A stretch of 21,174 nucleotides of DNA. Source: Faecalicatena sp. GTDB lineage: Bacteria; Bacillota; Clostridia; Lachnospirales; Lachnospiraceae. Made by a program: the position numbers and the translations under genes. Position 1 is the stretch's first letter. Each line of letters starts with the position of its first letter. This document shows, in pieces, positions 1 through 7,806 of the stretch. The notes under the pieces were generated by a model. The model was not told where the DNA came from. It was given only the letters and a program-made list of their open reading frames with translations, and searched no databases. The DNA lies in the NCBI GenBank assembly GCA_009774255.1, contig VSNK01000064.1, forward strand, positions 1-21,174, in the 5' to 3' direction.

Positions 1-1
1 G

Positions 2-61
2 TTGACTGACGACAACGCGGCGATGGCGGAAATAGTAAGTACTAAGTATATGAGGGACTAA
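2..61 (+). CDS. C-terminal end of an upstream gene (partial)
   Basis: An open frame enters from the left edge and ends at TAA 59-61, giving a tail that reads LTDDNAAMAEIVSTKYMRD. It is too short to assign to a family. It lies 66 nt before the next start on the same strand, with a small gctgt/acagc hairpin (68-72 with 88-92) between them but no T-run, so the two genes could share a transcript. The call rests only on the open frame and its plausible composition; it may be chance. Confidence 0.4.
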   Translation: MTDDNAAMAEIVSTKYMRD

Positions 62-127
62 GAAACGCTGTACTAGCGCAACCGCACAGCTGGAAAAGAT
101 TTAGGATTTGGCACAGGGAGGACGGCA

Positions 128-1684
128 ATGGCAGTATGTTTAAATACGGATTCCGCAAACAGAATGTTTTATATACTCGCTCATGACAAATACTACGTGG
201 ATAAGAGCGGTATGATTGAGATAATGAATGCAAGAATCAATACCATGAACCGGTATATCTGTATCACAAAGCCCCGCCGCTTCGGGAAGACTTCCATAGC
301 GAACATGCTTGGGGCATATTATGGAAAGTCATATCCTTCAGAATCACTTTTCGAGGATTTGAAAATCAGTAAAAGTGAATCCTATGCTGCGCATTTAAAT
401 CAATATAATGTAATCCATCTGTGCCTGAATGACCTGCCGGATGTCGGAAATACTTATGAGGACTATATCGGCCTGATAAAGGCATCCATAACGGAGGATA
501 TAAAAGAAGCTTATCCCGAACTGAAAGAAAAGCACTTCCGCAATATATCCGATCTGCTGACCGCCGCAAAGGAACAATTCATCTTTATCATTGATGAATG
601 GGACTATATATTCGGCCATGAACTGTTCACGGAACATCACAGCGACTTCCTGGAATTTTTGAGGAATCTGCTCAAAGACCGGCCCTATGTGGCGCTTGCC
701 TATATGACGGGGGTTCTTCCAATTAAGAAATACAGTACGGGTTCCGCGCTGAATATGTTTAAAGAATATACCATGCTCAAAGATCCCTTTTTTGAGGAAT
801 ACTTCGGGTTTACGGAAGATGAGGTAAAAGCGCTATGTGATAAGCAGTCCGCATTGACGATGGACGAGATCAGGGACTGGTACAATGGTTATCAGACAAG
901 AAGCGGAGTTCAGCTGTACAATCCAAGGTCTGTCGTATGCGCGCTGGAGGACGCGGTATGTCAAAGTTATTGGACACGGACCGGTAAAATGGATGAAGTG
1001 TTATTTTTTCTGAAATATAATATTGGCGAAGTGCGGGATGACGTGGTGAAAATGGTGAATAACATCCCTGTCAGAATCGAGATTGAAAGAGAATTCTCCG
1101 CCGGACAGGAAAAACCGGATAACAAAAAAGAAATTTACTCCGCAATGATCATCTATGGTCTGCTTTCCTACCATGATGGAAGCCTGTGCATACCAAATAA
1201 AGAGCTGATGTTGGAATTTGAAGCGGCGCTGGGGGATGAGGAGTTTGGTTATGTGGCAGGACTTGTCCGCAATTCCGGAGAAATTTTGAATGCTACTTTG
1301 GATATGGATGGAGACGCTGTCGCGGCGTATCTTCACAATATCCACAACAGCGAGCTTCCCATTCTGAAATACAATGACGAGAACAGTTTGTCCTGTGTGG
1401 TGACGCTGGCCTATCTTTCCGCCCGCAATAAATATAGAATGGAGCGGGAAGAAAAGAGCGGAAAGGGTTTTGCAGATTTTATTTTTCATCCAATTCGGAG
1501 AAATCTCGCAGGACTCATTCTTGAATTAAAGGCTGACGACACACCGGAATCTGCGATTGCGCAGATTCGGAATAAAGAATATTGTGAAAAACTGAGAAAA
1601 GAAAATGTCAAAAATATTCTTGCTGTGGGAATCAGCTATAATACCCACAGTAAGGAACATCAGTGCGTAATTGAGAAATTGTAG
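128..1684 (+). CDS. AAA-ATPase-like / PD-(D/E)XK nuclease protein
   Basis: A 518-residue protein of the family that joins an AAA-ATPase-like domain to a C-terminal PD-(D/E)XK nuclease-like domain. Visible motifs are Walker A KPRRFGKT at residues 48-55, Walker B FIFIIDEWD with D156 and E157, and a nuclease core with GFAD (D450), LILELK (E466, K468) and the following AIAQIRNKEY helix. All expected nuclease residues are present, so it is probably intact. The ribosome site GGGAGG (115-120) is 7 nt before ATG. These proteins are abundant and often multicopy in Lachnospiraceae and Bacteroidetes; their role is not settled, with defence or mobile-element links suggested. Its reading frame looks more AT-rich than the sugar genes downstream, which could mean separate origin. 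No signal peptide is seen, so it should act in the cytoplasm. Confidence 0.85.
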   Translation: MAVCLNTDSANRMFYILAHDKYYVDKSGMIEIMNARINTMNRYICITKPRRFGKTSIANMLGAYYGKSYPSESLFEDLKISKSESYAAHLNQYNVIHLCLNDLPDVGNTYEDYIGLIKASITEDIKEAYPELKEKHFRNISDLLTAAKEQFIFIIDEWDYIFGHELFTEHHSDFLEFLRNLLKDRPYVALAYMTGVLPIKKYSTGSALNMFKEYTMLKDPFFEEYFGFTEDEVKALCDKQSALTMDEIRDWYNGYQTRSGVQLYNPRSVVCALEDAVCQSYWTRTGKMDEVLFFLKYNIGEVRDDVVKMVNNIPVRIEIEREFSAGQEKPDNKKEIYSAMIIYGLLSYHDGSLCIPNKELMLEFEAALGDEEFGYVAGLVRNSGEILNATLDMDGDAVAAYLHNIHNSELPILKYNDENSLSCVVTLAYLSARNKYRMEREEKSGKGFADFIFHPIRRNLAGLILELKADDTPESAIAQIRNKEYCEKLRKENVKNILAVGISYNTHSKEHQCVIEKL

Positions 1685-1737
1685 TGCAATGTTTCTTGTT
1701 CTATAGGAAACTTCTCCGAATTTTCCTGTAGAAGAAC

Positions 1738-1755
1738 AACCCTCCGGGGGATGCG
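1738..1755. repeat. Dispersed 18-bp repeat, copy 1
   Basis: The sequence aaccctccgggggatgcg occurs here and identically at 7976-7993, both times in intergenic DNA just after a hairpin. The flanking sequence is only weakly alike (a tag...a-rich stretch before it). Confidence 0.7.
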
Positions 1756-1805
1756 CACTACGCGCATAAGGAAAATGGCTGCTGCCGCAGCCGCGCTTCG
1801 GCGCG

Positions 1806-1832
1806 AGTGTGCGTCAGGACGCACACTTTTTT
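1806..1832 (+). terminator. Rho-independent terminator of the AAA-ATPase gene
   Basis: A 9-bp perfect stem (1806-1814 with 1819-1827) with loop cagg, followed by a run of T to 1832. It is correctly placed for the rightward gene ending at 1684. Confidence 0.85.
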
Positions 1833-1869
1833 AAAATACAAGATATGCAGCATTAACAGCCGAATATAC

Positions 1870-1904
1870 AAAAAGACAGGTGCGCAGAAAGTGCCTGTCT
1901 TTTT
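1870..1904. terminator. Bidirectional terminator between convergent genes
   Basis: An 11-bp perfect stem, aaaaagacagg (1870-1880) with cctgtcttttt (1894-1904), has A and T runs that serve as U-tracts in both directions. It lies between the rightward AAA-ATPase gene and the leftward acetyltransferase gene ending at 1931. Confidence 0.85.
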
Positions 1905-1930
1905 GTCGCAATTCTGTAGAAAAAGTGCGT

Positions 1931-2464
1931 TTACAATATTTTTTCATAAAGATTATACCAGGGAAGCCCGTACGCTTCATATCCCAGGCTTATTGTTCCG
2001 ATAAACTGATATCCGCATTTTAGGTAAAGCTGCTCTGCGGGAATATTATCTTTTACAACATCAAGCCGAATGCTGATGCACTGTTCTTTCCGTGCCACCC
2101 GTTCAGCGAACATCAATAATTCTGTTCCGACACCGCACTTTAGGAAGTCAGGATGGACGGCAAGGGTGTAAACTACATAGATATGCCGATAATCATCTTC
2201 CGTCAGCCAACTGCCGTTTTTATATCCTTCCTCCGGTTGGTGTTTCAGAACCATCGAACCCGCGGTTTTACTGCCGTTCCGGGCGATGTACAGCGCATCG
2301 GCCCAAACCCCTTTTTCTGCATCGCTGCGGTTTGGATAAATGCCTTTTTTCCATCCGGGATAATTTTCATGCGTTTCCAAATGAACGCAGATGTCTTCGT
2401 ACAGCTTCTCGATATCGTCAAGGTCTGATTCCGTAGCTTTTCTGATGTGAATGTCCTGTTTCAT
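1931..2464 (-). CDS. GNAT family N-acetyltransferase
   Basis: A 177-residue acetyltransferase of the GNAT fold that would move an acetyl group from acetyl-CoA to an unknown small molecule or protein N-terminus. The acetyl-CoA loop is seen in VHPDFLKCGVGTELL, which matches the V-x-P-x5-G-x-G pattern, and the usual C-terminal strand/helix reads LYLKCGYQFIG. I chose the ATG at 2464 because AAGGAG lies 9 nt upstream of it; an in-frame ATG at 2485 has no ribosome site and would add seven residues. It is alone on this strand and divergent from the GH43 gene. The substrate cannot be told from sequence. Confidence 0.88.
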   Translation of the reverse strand: MKQDIHIRKATESDLDDIEKLYEDICVHLETHENYPGWKKGIYPNRSDAEKGVWADALYIARNGSKTAGSMVLKHQPEEGYKNGSWLTEDDYRHIYVVYTLAVHPDFLKCGVGTELLMFAERVARKEQCISIRLDVVKDNIPAEQLYLKCGYQFIGTISLGYEAYGLPWYNLYEKIL

Positions 2465-2768
2465 GATGAGGTTCTCCTTAGCCATTTTTCATAGAAATAA
2501 GAGTCAAAATACTTTTGGCGCTTTCATCATTATATATCCTTTTTCATCAAAATAAAATAGATGTTTATACTTCTTCGAAATTCTGAAAAAAGGTCGGATT
2601 GTAAGTAAATTAATACATGGACTGCCTGCGGCGGTATTGCTATCATAAGAATAATGAATGCGCTGAAGCGCAGACGGGTCATCAAATTTCTGTATTTTCT
2701 GTATTCTGCCGAAAATTGATGGCAAATGATAAGTCAGATTGAAAAATCGAAGGACAAGGAGGAGTTTT
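2465..2768. other. Divergent intergenic control region (GNAT / GH43)
   Basis: About 300 bp without a gene. Leftward, a TATAAT box (minus strand 2534-2529) could serve the acetyltransferase, but its -35 is poor. A short perfect palindrome tgcgct-ga-agcgca lies at 2659-2672, about 100 nt before the GH43 start, and could be an operator. Near the GH43 start there is a strong AAGGAGGAG (2756-2764). I see no convincing promoter pair for GH43 and no RNA gene. Confidence 0.4.
2529..2534 (-). promoter_or_regulatory. Possible -10 box for the acetyltransferase gene
   Basis: On the minus strand TATAAT is read from 2534 to 2529, about 65 nt before the chosen ATG. The expected -35 position reads TTTTAT, a weak match, so this is only a candidate. 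Confidence 0.35.
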
Positions 2769-4367
2769 ATGAAAGCATTAGGTCTGAATCCGTATCTTCC
2801 TTTCTGGGAGACCGTCCCGGACGGGGAGCCGCATGTATTTGACGGCAGGGTGTATATTTTCGGAAGCCATGACAAATTGAGAGGCACTTCATTCTGTGAG
2901 GATGACTATGTGTGCTGGAGTGCCCCGGCAGACGATCCCGGCAATTGGAGATATGAGGGCGTGATCTACCGGAAGATGCAGGATCCGCTGAACGGCGCAC
3001 CCTATGAAAAGGAACTGCCGGAGATAGGAATGCCTCTTGGAACAGAGGAAAATCCGCATCTCTTGTATGCGCCGGATGTGACCCGGGGGCCGGACGGCCG
3101 GTACTACCTGTATTACGCGCTGGATTTTGTAAATGTCGTTTCCGTGGCGGTCTGCGATACCCCGGCAGGGCAGTACGAATTCCTGGATTTTGTGAGGCGG
3201 GAGGATGGGAGCATCCCGGATGTGGGACGCTGGTTCGACCCGGCAATCCTTTCGGAGGAAAGCGGAAACTATCTGTATTACGGATTTGCCCCGGAATTCA
3301 AATTCCCCGGGATGGAGGATGTCATCTTTCCGGGCTCCATGATGGTGAAGCTGGCGGATGATATGCATACCATTATCAGCGAACCCAAATGTGTGGCGAA
3401 TGGCGTGGACACGGCGAAAGGGACCGCCTATGAGGAGCATCCGTTTTTTGAGGCATCCAGCATCCGGAAGATCGGCAAATGGTACTATCTTGTCTATTCC
3501 AGCCTCCAGGGGAATGAGCTGTGCTACGGGATGGCGGACACTCCGGAGGGTCCCTTTGCGTACAAGGGCGTGATCGTATCCAACGGGGATCTGGGATACA
3601 GGGGAAATACCCTTGCGGTGAATTATACGGGAAATAACCACGGCGGCCTGGAAGTGATCGGGGACAAGGTTTACATTTTCTGGCACAGGCATACCCATGG
3701 GACCGCATTTTCCAGACAGGGCTGTGCGGATGAGGTACGGATTGCGGAGGACGGGACGATCCCGCAGATCGAGATCACAAGCTGCGGCCTGAATGGCGGA
3801 CCGCTTCCGGCAAAAGGGACGTACAAGTCGTACATTGCCTGCCATATTACGGAGGCGGACAGAAAGAACGTCGGGCAGGTGGTGATGGCCGGACCGGGCG
3901 AGGCGGTGCCGGAGCTTCCTGAGCAGATGCCGTACATCACGGAAGAGGCGGACGAAGCAGGAGAGAAGGGATTAAAGCCCTATATCCACAACCTGAGAAG
4001 CGGTGCGGCTGCAGGCTTTAAGTATTTTCGGTTCGATGGAAACGAGAGCAGGGTGAGACTCAAGCTGCGGGGCACGGGAAAAGCAGAGCTGCGGCTGGAC
4101 AGCCCAGACAGCGGCATTGTGATCGCGGACGCAGAGGTGGATTCCGCAGACTGGGAAAATGTAGAGGCAGACCTTCAGGCAGGGGCAGGAGTGCGGTTAC
4201 AGGGAGTGCCTGATCAGAGTGCGGCCTGTACCGGAGAGTCTTACCAGAGTGCGGCCTGTACCGGAGCGTCTGATCAGGATACAGCCTGTATGGGAGTGCA
4301 TGCGTTGTATTTATGTGTAACCGACGGAAATATCGACTTTGCGGAATTTGAGATACAAAGCAGGTAG
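2769..4367 (+). CDS. GH43 family glycoside hydrolase with C-terminal CBM6-like domain
   Basis: A 532-residue GH43 five-bladed-propeller hydrolase, probably acting on arabinose- or xylose-containing oligosaccharides in the cytoplasm (no signal peptide). The N-terminus GEPHVFDGRVYIFGSHD is the first blade; D103 in APDV and E228 in FFEASSIRK fit the pKa-modulating Asp and acid Glu of the family. From about residue 355 a beta-sandwich like CBM6 follows, ending HALYLCVTDGNIDFAEFEI. Three 10-residue repeats (XXQSAACTGX-like, DNA 4210-4299) are inserted in a loop just before that last strand pair. Start: ATG 2769 follows AAGGAGGAG by 4 nt; an upstream TTG at 2739 is in frame but lacks a site. It precedes pgmB and GH65, suggesting shared sugar catabolism. 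The exact substrate is not determined. Confidence 0.88.
   Translation: MKALGLNPYLPFWETVPDGEPHVFDGRVYIFGSHDKLRGTSFCEDDYVCWSAPADDPGNWRYEGVIYRKMQDPLNGAPYEKELPEIGMPLGTEENPHLLYAPDVTRGPDGRYYLYYALDFVNVVSVAVCDTPAGQYEFLDFVRREDGSIPDVGRWFDPAILSEESGNYLYYGFAPEFKFPGMEDVIFPGSMMVKLADDMHTIISEPKCVANGVDTAKGTAYEEHPFFEASSIRKIGKWYYLVYSSLQGNELCYGMADTPEGPFAYKGVIVSNGDLGYRGNTLAVNYTGNNHGGLEVIGDKVYIFWHRHTHGTAFSRQGCADEVRIAEDGTIPQIEITSCGLNGGPLPAKGTYKSYIACHITEADRKNVGQVVMAGPGEAVPELPEQMPYITEEADEAGEKGLKPYIHNLRSGAAAGFKYFRFDGNESRVRLKLRGTGKAELRLDSPDSGIVIADAEVDSADWENVEADLQAGAGVRLQGVPDQSAACTGESYQSAACTGASDQDTACMGVHALYLCVTDGNIDFAEFEIQSR
4210..4299 (+). repeat. 30-bp in-frame tandem repeat (3 copies) in the GH43 gene
   Basis: Units at 4210-4239, 4240-4269 and 4270-4299 share the core cagagtgcggcctgtaccgg, with the third diverged. 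A unit is exactly ten codons, so the reading frame is kept. The translated insert (…QSAACTG…) is low-complexity and sits in a loop of the carbohydrate-binding-like domain. Confidence 0.9.
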
Positions 4368-4464
4368 GCAATCAATTGGCTGCGCAGACAGGAAATGCAG
4401 GCAATCCATTCACTGCGCAGACAGGAAACGCAGGCAATCCATTCACTGCGCAGGCAGGAAATGC
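4366..4464 (+). repeat. 33-bp tandem repeat (3 copies) starting at the GH43 stop codon
   Basis: Units at 4366-4398, 4399-4431 and 4432-4464 begin aggcaatc and end ggaaa-gc. Unit 1 starts inside the TAG stop (4365-4367). Copies 2 and 3 differ at two positions; copy 1 is more diverged in the caattgg/ccattca segment. It fills most of the gap before pgmB. Confidence 0.92.
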
Positions 4465-4520
4465 ATGATCAATTCATTTCGCAAATTGGCTACAAACTTA
4501 TTATATGAGGAGGAAAACAA

Positions 4521-5165
4521 ATGAAAGCTTTTATTTTTGATCTGGATGGAGTGATTGTATTTACGGATCAATTCCATTATCAGGCATGGAAGAAGATGGC
4601 GGACAGCATGGGAATTTATTTTGACGAGACGATCAACAACCGGCTGCGGGGAGTGAGCCGTGCGGAGAGTCTGGAAATTATTCTGGAGAGATATGACGGG
4701 ACTCTTTCCGATGCGAAGAAAGCGGAGCTGATGGAAGAGAAAAACAACAGTTACCGGGAGTTGTTAAAAACCATGACTCCGGCTGATGTCACGGACGCGG
4801 TACGGGATACATTGAAAAAACTGCGTGAGGCGGGGTACAAACTGGCCATTGGCTCTTCCAGCAAGAATGCGAAATTTATCCTGGAACGGGTGGGGCTTCT
4901 GGATGCCTTTGACGCTGTTTCGGACGGAACCAATATTTCCCGCTCCAAGCCGGATCCGGAGGTCTTTGTAAAGGCCGGGGAGTTTTTGGGCATGGAAGCC
5001 TCGGAGTGCGTGGTCGTGGAGGATGCCTACGCGGGGATCGACGCGGCGAAGGCGGCCGGGATGGAGGCGGTAGGTATTGGGGATGCCTCGGGATACGCCA
5101 AGGCGGATTATAAGATCCGGTCATTTGAAGAATTGCTCGCCATTGCAGGCATACATACAAGGTAA
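4521..5165 (+). CDS. pgmB: Beta-phosphoglucomutase
   Basis: A 214-residue HAD-superfamily enzyme that interconverts beta-glucose 1-phosphate and glucose 6-phosphate. The nucleophile and acid/base pair D7 and D9 are in FDLDGVI, and the substrate loop reads RGVSRAESLEIIL, which closely resembles the Lactococcus enzyme (KGVSREDSLQ). SKPDPEVF supplies the Lys and VVVEDAYAGI the Mg-binding acidic pair. Cap and core lengths are normal. A strong AGGAGG lies just before ATG 4521. The position directly before a GH65 phosphorylase is the classical pairing: the phosphorylase makes beta-glucose 1-phosphate and this enzyme feeds it to glycolysis. Its stop codon lies in the left arm of a 20-bp inverted repeat. 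Confidence 0.95.
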   Translation: MKAFIFDLDGVIVFTDQFHYQAWKKMADSMGIYFDETINNRLRGVSRAESLEIILERYDGTLSDAKKAELMEEKNNSYRELLKTMTPADVTDAVRDTLKKLREAGYKLAIGSSSKNAKFILERVGLLDAFDAVSDGTNISRSKPDPEVFVKAGEFLGMEASECVVVEDAYAGIDAAKAAGMEAVGIGDASGYAKADYKIRSFEELLAIAGIHTR

Positions 5166-5241
5166 CTACTCAGGACAGCAGACACAGACCCATCTGCTAT
5201 GCAGACTATTTTTTCCTATTACTGCTGTCCTGAATAGTTAC
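5162..5241. repeat. Long inverted repeat over the pgmB stop codon
   Basis: Arms 5162-5181 and 5222-5241 are 20 nt each with one mismatch; the outer ends read gtaact and agttac. The loop holds a smaller tctgc-tat-gcaga hairpin (5193-5205) followed by ctatttttt, which could terminate transcription. The large and small hairpins are nested, so both can form. Confidence 0.8.
5193..5215 (+). terminator. Possible weak terminator between pgmB and GH65
   Basis: A 5-bp stem with loop tat followed two bases later by a T-run. The stem is short, so it may only lower read-through into the GH65 gene, or act with the surrounding 20-bp hairpin. Confidence 0.4.
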
Positions 5242-5275
5242 AATACAAGTTCGTGATAGAGGAGAAATACGAAAA

Positions 5276-7744
5276 ATGGGAATGGATTATAGTAAGATCA
5301 AAGAAGGAATTATTCGGGAAAATACATTTGATCCGGAGCAGCTGGGAAAATGTGAGGCCATCATGAGCCTTGGAAACGGCTACCTGGGTGTGAGAAGCGC
5401 CGCGGAGGAGCACTACATGCAGGAGACCCGCGGGGCCTTTGTGGCAGGAACATTCAATAAATTTGATGAAAATGAAGTGACAGAATTACCCAATGCGGCG
5501 GATATGACGGCTGTGGATATTTTCCTTGACGGGGAGCGGTTCTCCCTCGCGGACGGGGTGACGGAGGGTTACACAAGAGAGTTAAATATTTACAGCGGGG
5601 AATTGTACCGCCATGCGGTGTGGACTTCACCGGAGGGGAAGAAAGCGGAATTTTCCTTTTACAGGATCGTGTCCTTAAAGCGGCTTCATGTGATGGCGCA
5701 GAGAATTGAGATCCGGCCCGCTGGCGATATGACAATCAAGCTCCGGACCGGTATTGACGGCAGGATGACCAACACCGGGAGCCAGCATTTTTCGGATGGG
5801 GATAAACGTTTTTATGACAAGCAGTTTATCCAGTTTGTCCAGACTACCACACAGTCCGGGATCACCTTTGTCAACACCACGACCCATAAGCTGACGCTGG
5901 ACGGGGAACCGTTTGCGCAGGAGGCGCAGGTATTTATCGAAAGGCGGAAAATATTTGCCGGATTTGAGATCGAGGTGAAGGCAGGGCAGTGCCTGGTGAT
6001 CGAGAAATATTCCAACCTCTATACGACGCGCGACCTGGAAATGGAAGGCAAAGAGATTTCAGAGCTGCAGGAGATTTCACTGAACACCTGTAAAGAGACG
6101 GGAGAGCTTGGCTACGCGGTACTGCGGGACGAGTCTGCACGGCAGTGGAAGGAGGAAGTCTGGGAGAAGGCACCCATTCGGATCGAGGGAAAGGCAGATG
6201 CGGCTTCCCGGGCAGGAGCAGAAAACGGCGTGCAGGGGGAAGATGAAGCGCAGGCAGAAAACGGCGTGCAGGCGGAAAGCGATGCGCAATCGGACGGGGT
6301 GACGGCGGCGGAAATGGATCAGTTTGCGGTGCATTTTGCACAGTATCATATGCGGCTCATGGTGCCGCGGCATGACCAGCGGATGAACATCGGGGCAAAA
6401 GCGCTGTCCGGTGAGGGATATAAGGGGCATACCTTCTGGGATACGGAGATTTTCTTATTGCCCTATTATTGCTTCACCGACCCGGAAGCGGCCAGGAAGC
6501 TGGAGGAATACCGCTACCTGTCCCTGCCCGGCGCCCATGCCAAGGCGAAGCACAATGGATACAGGGGGGCTATGTTCCCATGGGAGTCCGCGTGGCTGGA
6601 CGACGGGGAAGTGACGCCGGAATTCATGGATGTGGATATCGTGACCGGGAAGCCCATCAAGGTATGGTCCGGCATCATCGAGCAGCATATCACATCGGAT
6701 GTGGCATTCGGCGTGTGGCAGTACGGCATCCTGACGGACGATCAGGACTATATGGATAAATATGGCTATGAGCTGATTATGGATACTGCCATTTTCTGGG
6801 CTTCCAGGCTGGAAAAGGGAGGCGACGGAAAATACCATATCAACGATGTGGTCGGCCCGGACGAATTCAGGGAGCACGTCAATGACAATGCATTTACCAA
6901 CTACATGGCCCACTGGAATATGGCAAAGGCCATGGAATACTATCGTCTTCTGAAAGAAAAGAAGCCGGAGCTCTTTGCAGTTTTGAACAAAAAACTGGAT
7001 CTGGACGGGGCATATGAAAAATGGAAGGACGGATGCGCGAATCTCTATCTCCCGGCGCCTACCGCGGAACATGTGCTGCCCCAGGACGACCGTTATCTGA
7101 GCTGCCGGGATATTGACCTGTCCAAATACAAAGAGCAGGAGCATGTGGGCGGGATCACCCGGGATTACAATATGGAGCAGATCAACGAGATCCAGGTGTC
7201 CAAGCAGGCGGACGCGCTGGTGTTGTTCTTCCTTCTGGAAAATGAATTTTCTCAGGACGTGAAGAAAGCAACCTGGGAATATTATGAGAAGCGTACCATT
7301 CATGATTCCTCCCTATCCCTCTCCACGCACTCTGTTCTGGCATCGGATATGGGCGAGAAAAAACTGGCATATGACCTGTTCCGGAAAGCCTCCATGATCG
7401 ACCTCGGGCCGTTTATGGGCTCATCCAACGCAGGTGTGCACGCTGCGTCCTTCGGCGGAGTGTGGCAGTGCGTGGTATACGGCTTCGGCGGCGTGCGCAT
7501 GCTGGACGGGCATCTGCGCATCAACCCGGCGTTGCCTGACAACTGGGAGAAGCTCTCTTACACGCTGATGTGGAAGGGACAGAAGCTGGACGTGGAGGTT
7601 TCAAAGGATACGATCCGGATCAAAAATCTGACCGGAGATAAGGTTGTAGAACTGGAAGTGGCAGGAGAAAAAAGGTCTGTTATCGGAGAATTAAAAGTGA
7701 TATATGATTCGACCGTCAAAAGTCCATTTTCATTGTTGAGATAA
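5276..7744 (+). CDS. GH65 disaccharide phosphorylase (kojibiose/nigerose/maltose type)
   Basis: An 822-residue cytoplasmic inverting phosphorylase that would split an alpha-glucosidic disaccharide with phosphate to give beta-glucose 1-phosphate. It has the N-terminal beta-sandwich (LGKCEAIMSLGNGYLGVRS), an alpha/alpha barrel with GHTFWDTEIF and AMFPWESA, the general acid E530 in GPDEFREHVNDNAFTN, the phosphate region STHSV and SSNAGVHAASFGG, and a C-terminal beta-sheet (LRINPALPDNWEKL). It is longer than the usual 750-780 residues because of an insert in the inter-domain linker with a 12-residue duplication (residues 315-338). Start: ATG 5276 with GAGGAG 11 nt upstream. Kojibiose, nigerose, maltose, trehalose or glucosyl-rhamnose specificity cannot be separated by eye. 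It follows pgmB, its usual partner. Confidence 0.93.
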   Translation: MGMDYSKIKEGIIRENTFDPEQLGKCEAIMSLGNGYLGVRSAAEEHYMQETRGAFVAGTFNKFDENEVTELPNAADMTAVDIFLDGERFSLADGVTEGYTRELNIYSGELYRHAVWTSPEGKKAEFSFYRIVSLKRLHVMAQRIEIRPAGDMTIKLRTGIDGRMTNTGSQHFSDGDKRFYDKQFIQFVQTTTQSGITFVNTTTHKLTLDGEPFAQEAQVFIERRKIFAGFEIEVKAGQCLVIEKYSNLYTTRDLEMEGKEISELQEISLNTCKETGELGYAVLRDESARQWKEEVWEKAPIRIEGKADAASRAGAENGVQGEDEAQAENGVQAESDAQSDGVTAAEMDQFAVHFAQYHMRLMVPRHDQRMNIGAKALSGEGYKGHTFWDTEIFLLPYYCFTDPEAARKLEEYRYLSLPGAHAKAKHNGYRGAMFPWESAWLDDGEVTPEFMDVDIVTGKPIKVWSGIIEQHITSDVAFGVWQYGILTDDQDYMDKYGYELIMDTAIFWASRLEKGGDGKYHINDVVGPDEFREHVNDNAFTNYMAHWNMAKAMEYYRLLKEKKPELFAVLNKKLDLDGAYEKWKDGCANLYLPAPTAEHVLPQDDRYLSCRDIDLSKYKEQEHVGGITRDYNMEQINEIQVSKQADALVLFFLLENEFSQDVKKATWEYYEKRTIHDSSLSLSTHSVLASDMGEKKLAYDLFRKASMIDLGPFMGSSNAGVHAASFGGVWQCVVYGFGGVRMLDGHLRINPALPDNWEKLSYTLMWKGQKLDVEVSKDTIRIKNLTGDKVVELEVAGEKRSVIGELKVIYDSTVKSPFSLLR
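6218..6289 (+). repeat. 36-bp in-frame tandem duplication in the GH65 gene
   Basis: Units 6218-6253 and 6254-6289 share gcagaaaacggcgtgcagg and encode AENGVQGEDEAQ and AENGVQAESDAQ. The unit is twelve codons. It falls in the linker between the N-terminal sandwich and the catalytic barrel, where length changes should be tolerated. Confidence 0.88.
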
Positions 7745-7763
7745 TTTTTCGAAGATTCGTGCT

Positions 7764-7806
7764 ACAATATATGGAGGCAATGTGGTGCATTGTTGACATA
7801 TATTGT
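7764..7806. promoter_or_regulatory. Two-tier palindrome downstream of GH65
   Basis: A perfect 10-bp outer stem, acaatatatg (7764-7773) with catatattgt (7797-7806), surrounds a perfect inner stem caatg/cattg (7778-7782 with 7788-7792). No T-run follows. It may be a regulator binding site or an RNA hairpin; a TGC-TACAAT extended -10-like box (7760-7768) runs into its left arm. Confidence 0.55.

Larger units (their letters stand above)
1695..1832 (+). other. Chain of five stem-loops downstream of the AAA-ATPase gene
   Basis: Reading 5' to 3' there is an imperfect large hairpin (about 1695-1739), then four perfect ones: atgcgc/gcgcat (1751-1767), ggctgc/gcagcc (1777-1792), cgcgc-ttcg-gcgcg (1792-1805) and a 9-bp stem followed by T (1806-1832). 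The last is a terminator. The block begins with aaccctccgggggatgcg, which recurs at 7976. It could be a structured 3' UTR, a small RNA or a repeat-family member. Confidence 0.55.

Noticed and set aside
2659..2672. Catabolite-repression (cre) site before GH43
   Set aside because: The palindrome does not fit the TGNAANCGNNNNCA pattern; nearby near-matches have at least two mismatches.
2739..2768. Upstream TTG start for GH43 adding ten residues
   Set aside because: The ATG at 2769 has AAGGAGGAG directly upstream and begins the conserved GH43 N-terminus; the TTG has no ribosome site.
2889..3845. Long minus-strand open frame of 318 codons
   Set aside because: It lies fully antisense to GH43, whose family motifs are clear; the translation is Arg/Pro/His-rich shadow sequence.
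4339..4524. Small rightward frame reading the 33-bp repeats as CADRK-RQSIH peptides and overlapping the pgmB start
   Set aside because: No ribosome site, starts inside GH43, and the repeat explains why it stays open (33 is a multiple of three). Not called as a gene.
6455..7303. Minus-strand open frame of 282 codons
   Set aside because: Antisense to the GH65 catalytic domain, with no recognisable motif or ribosome site.
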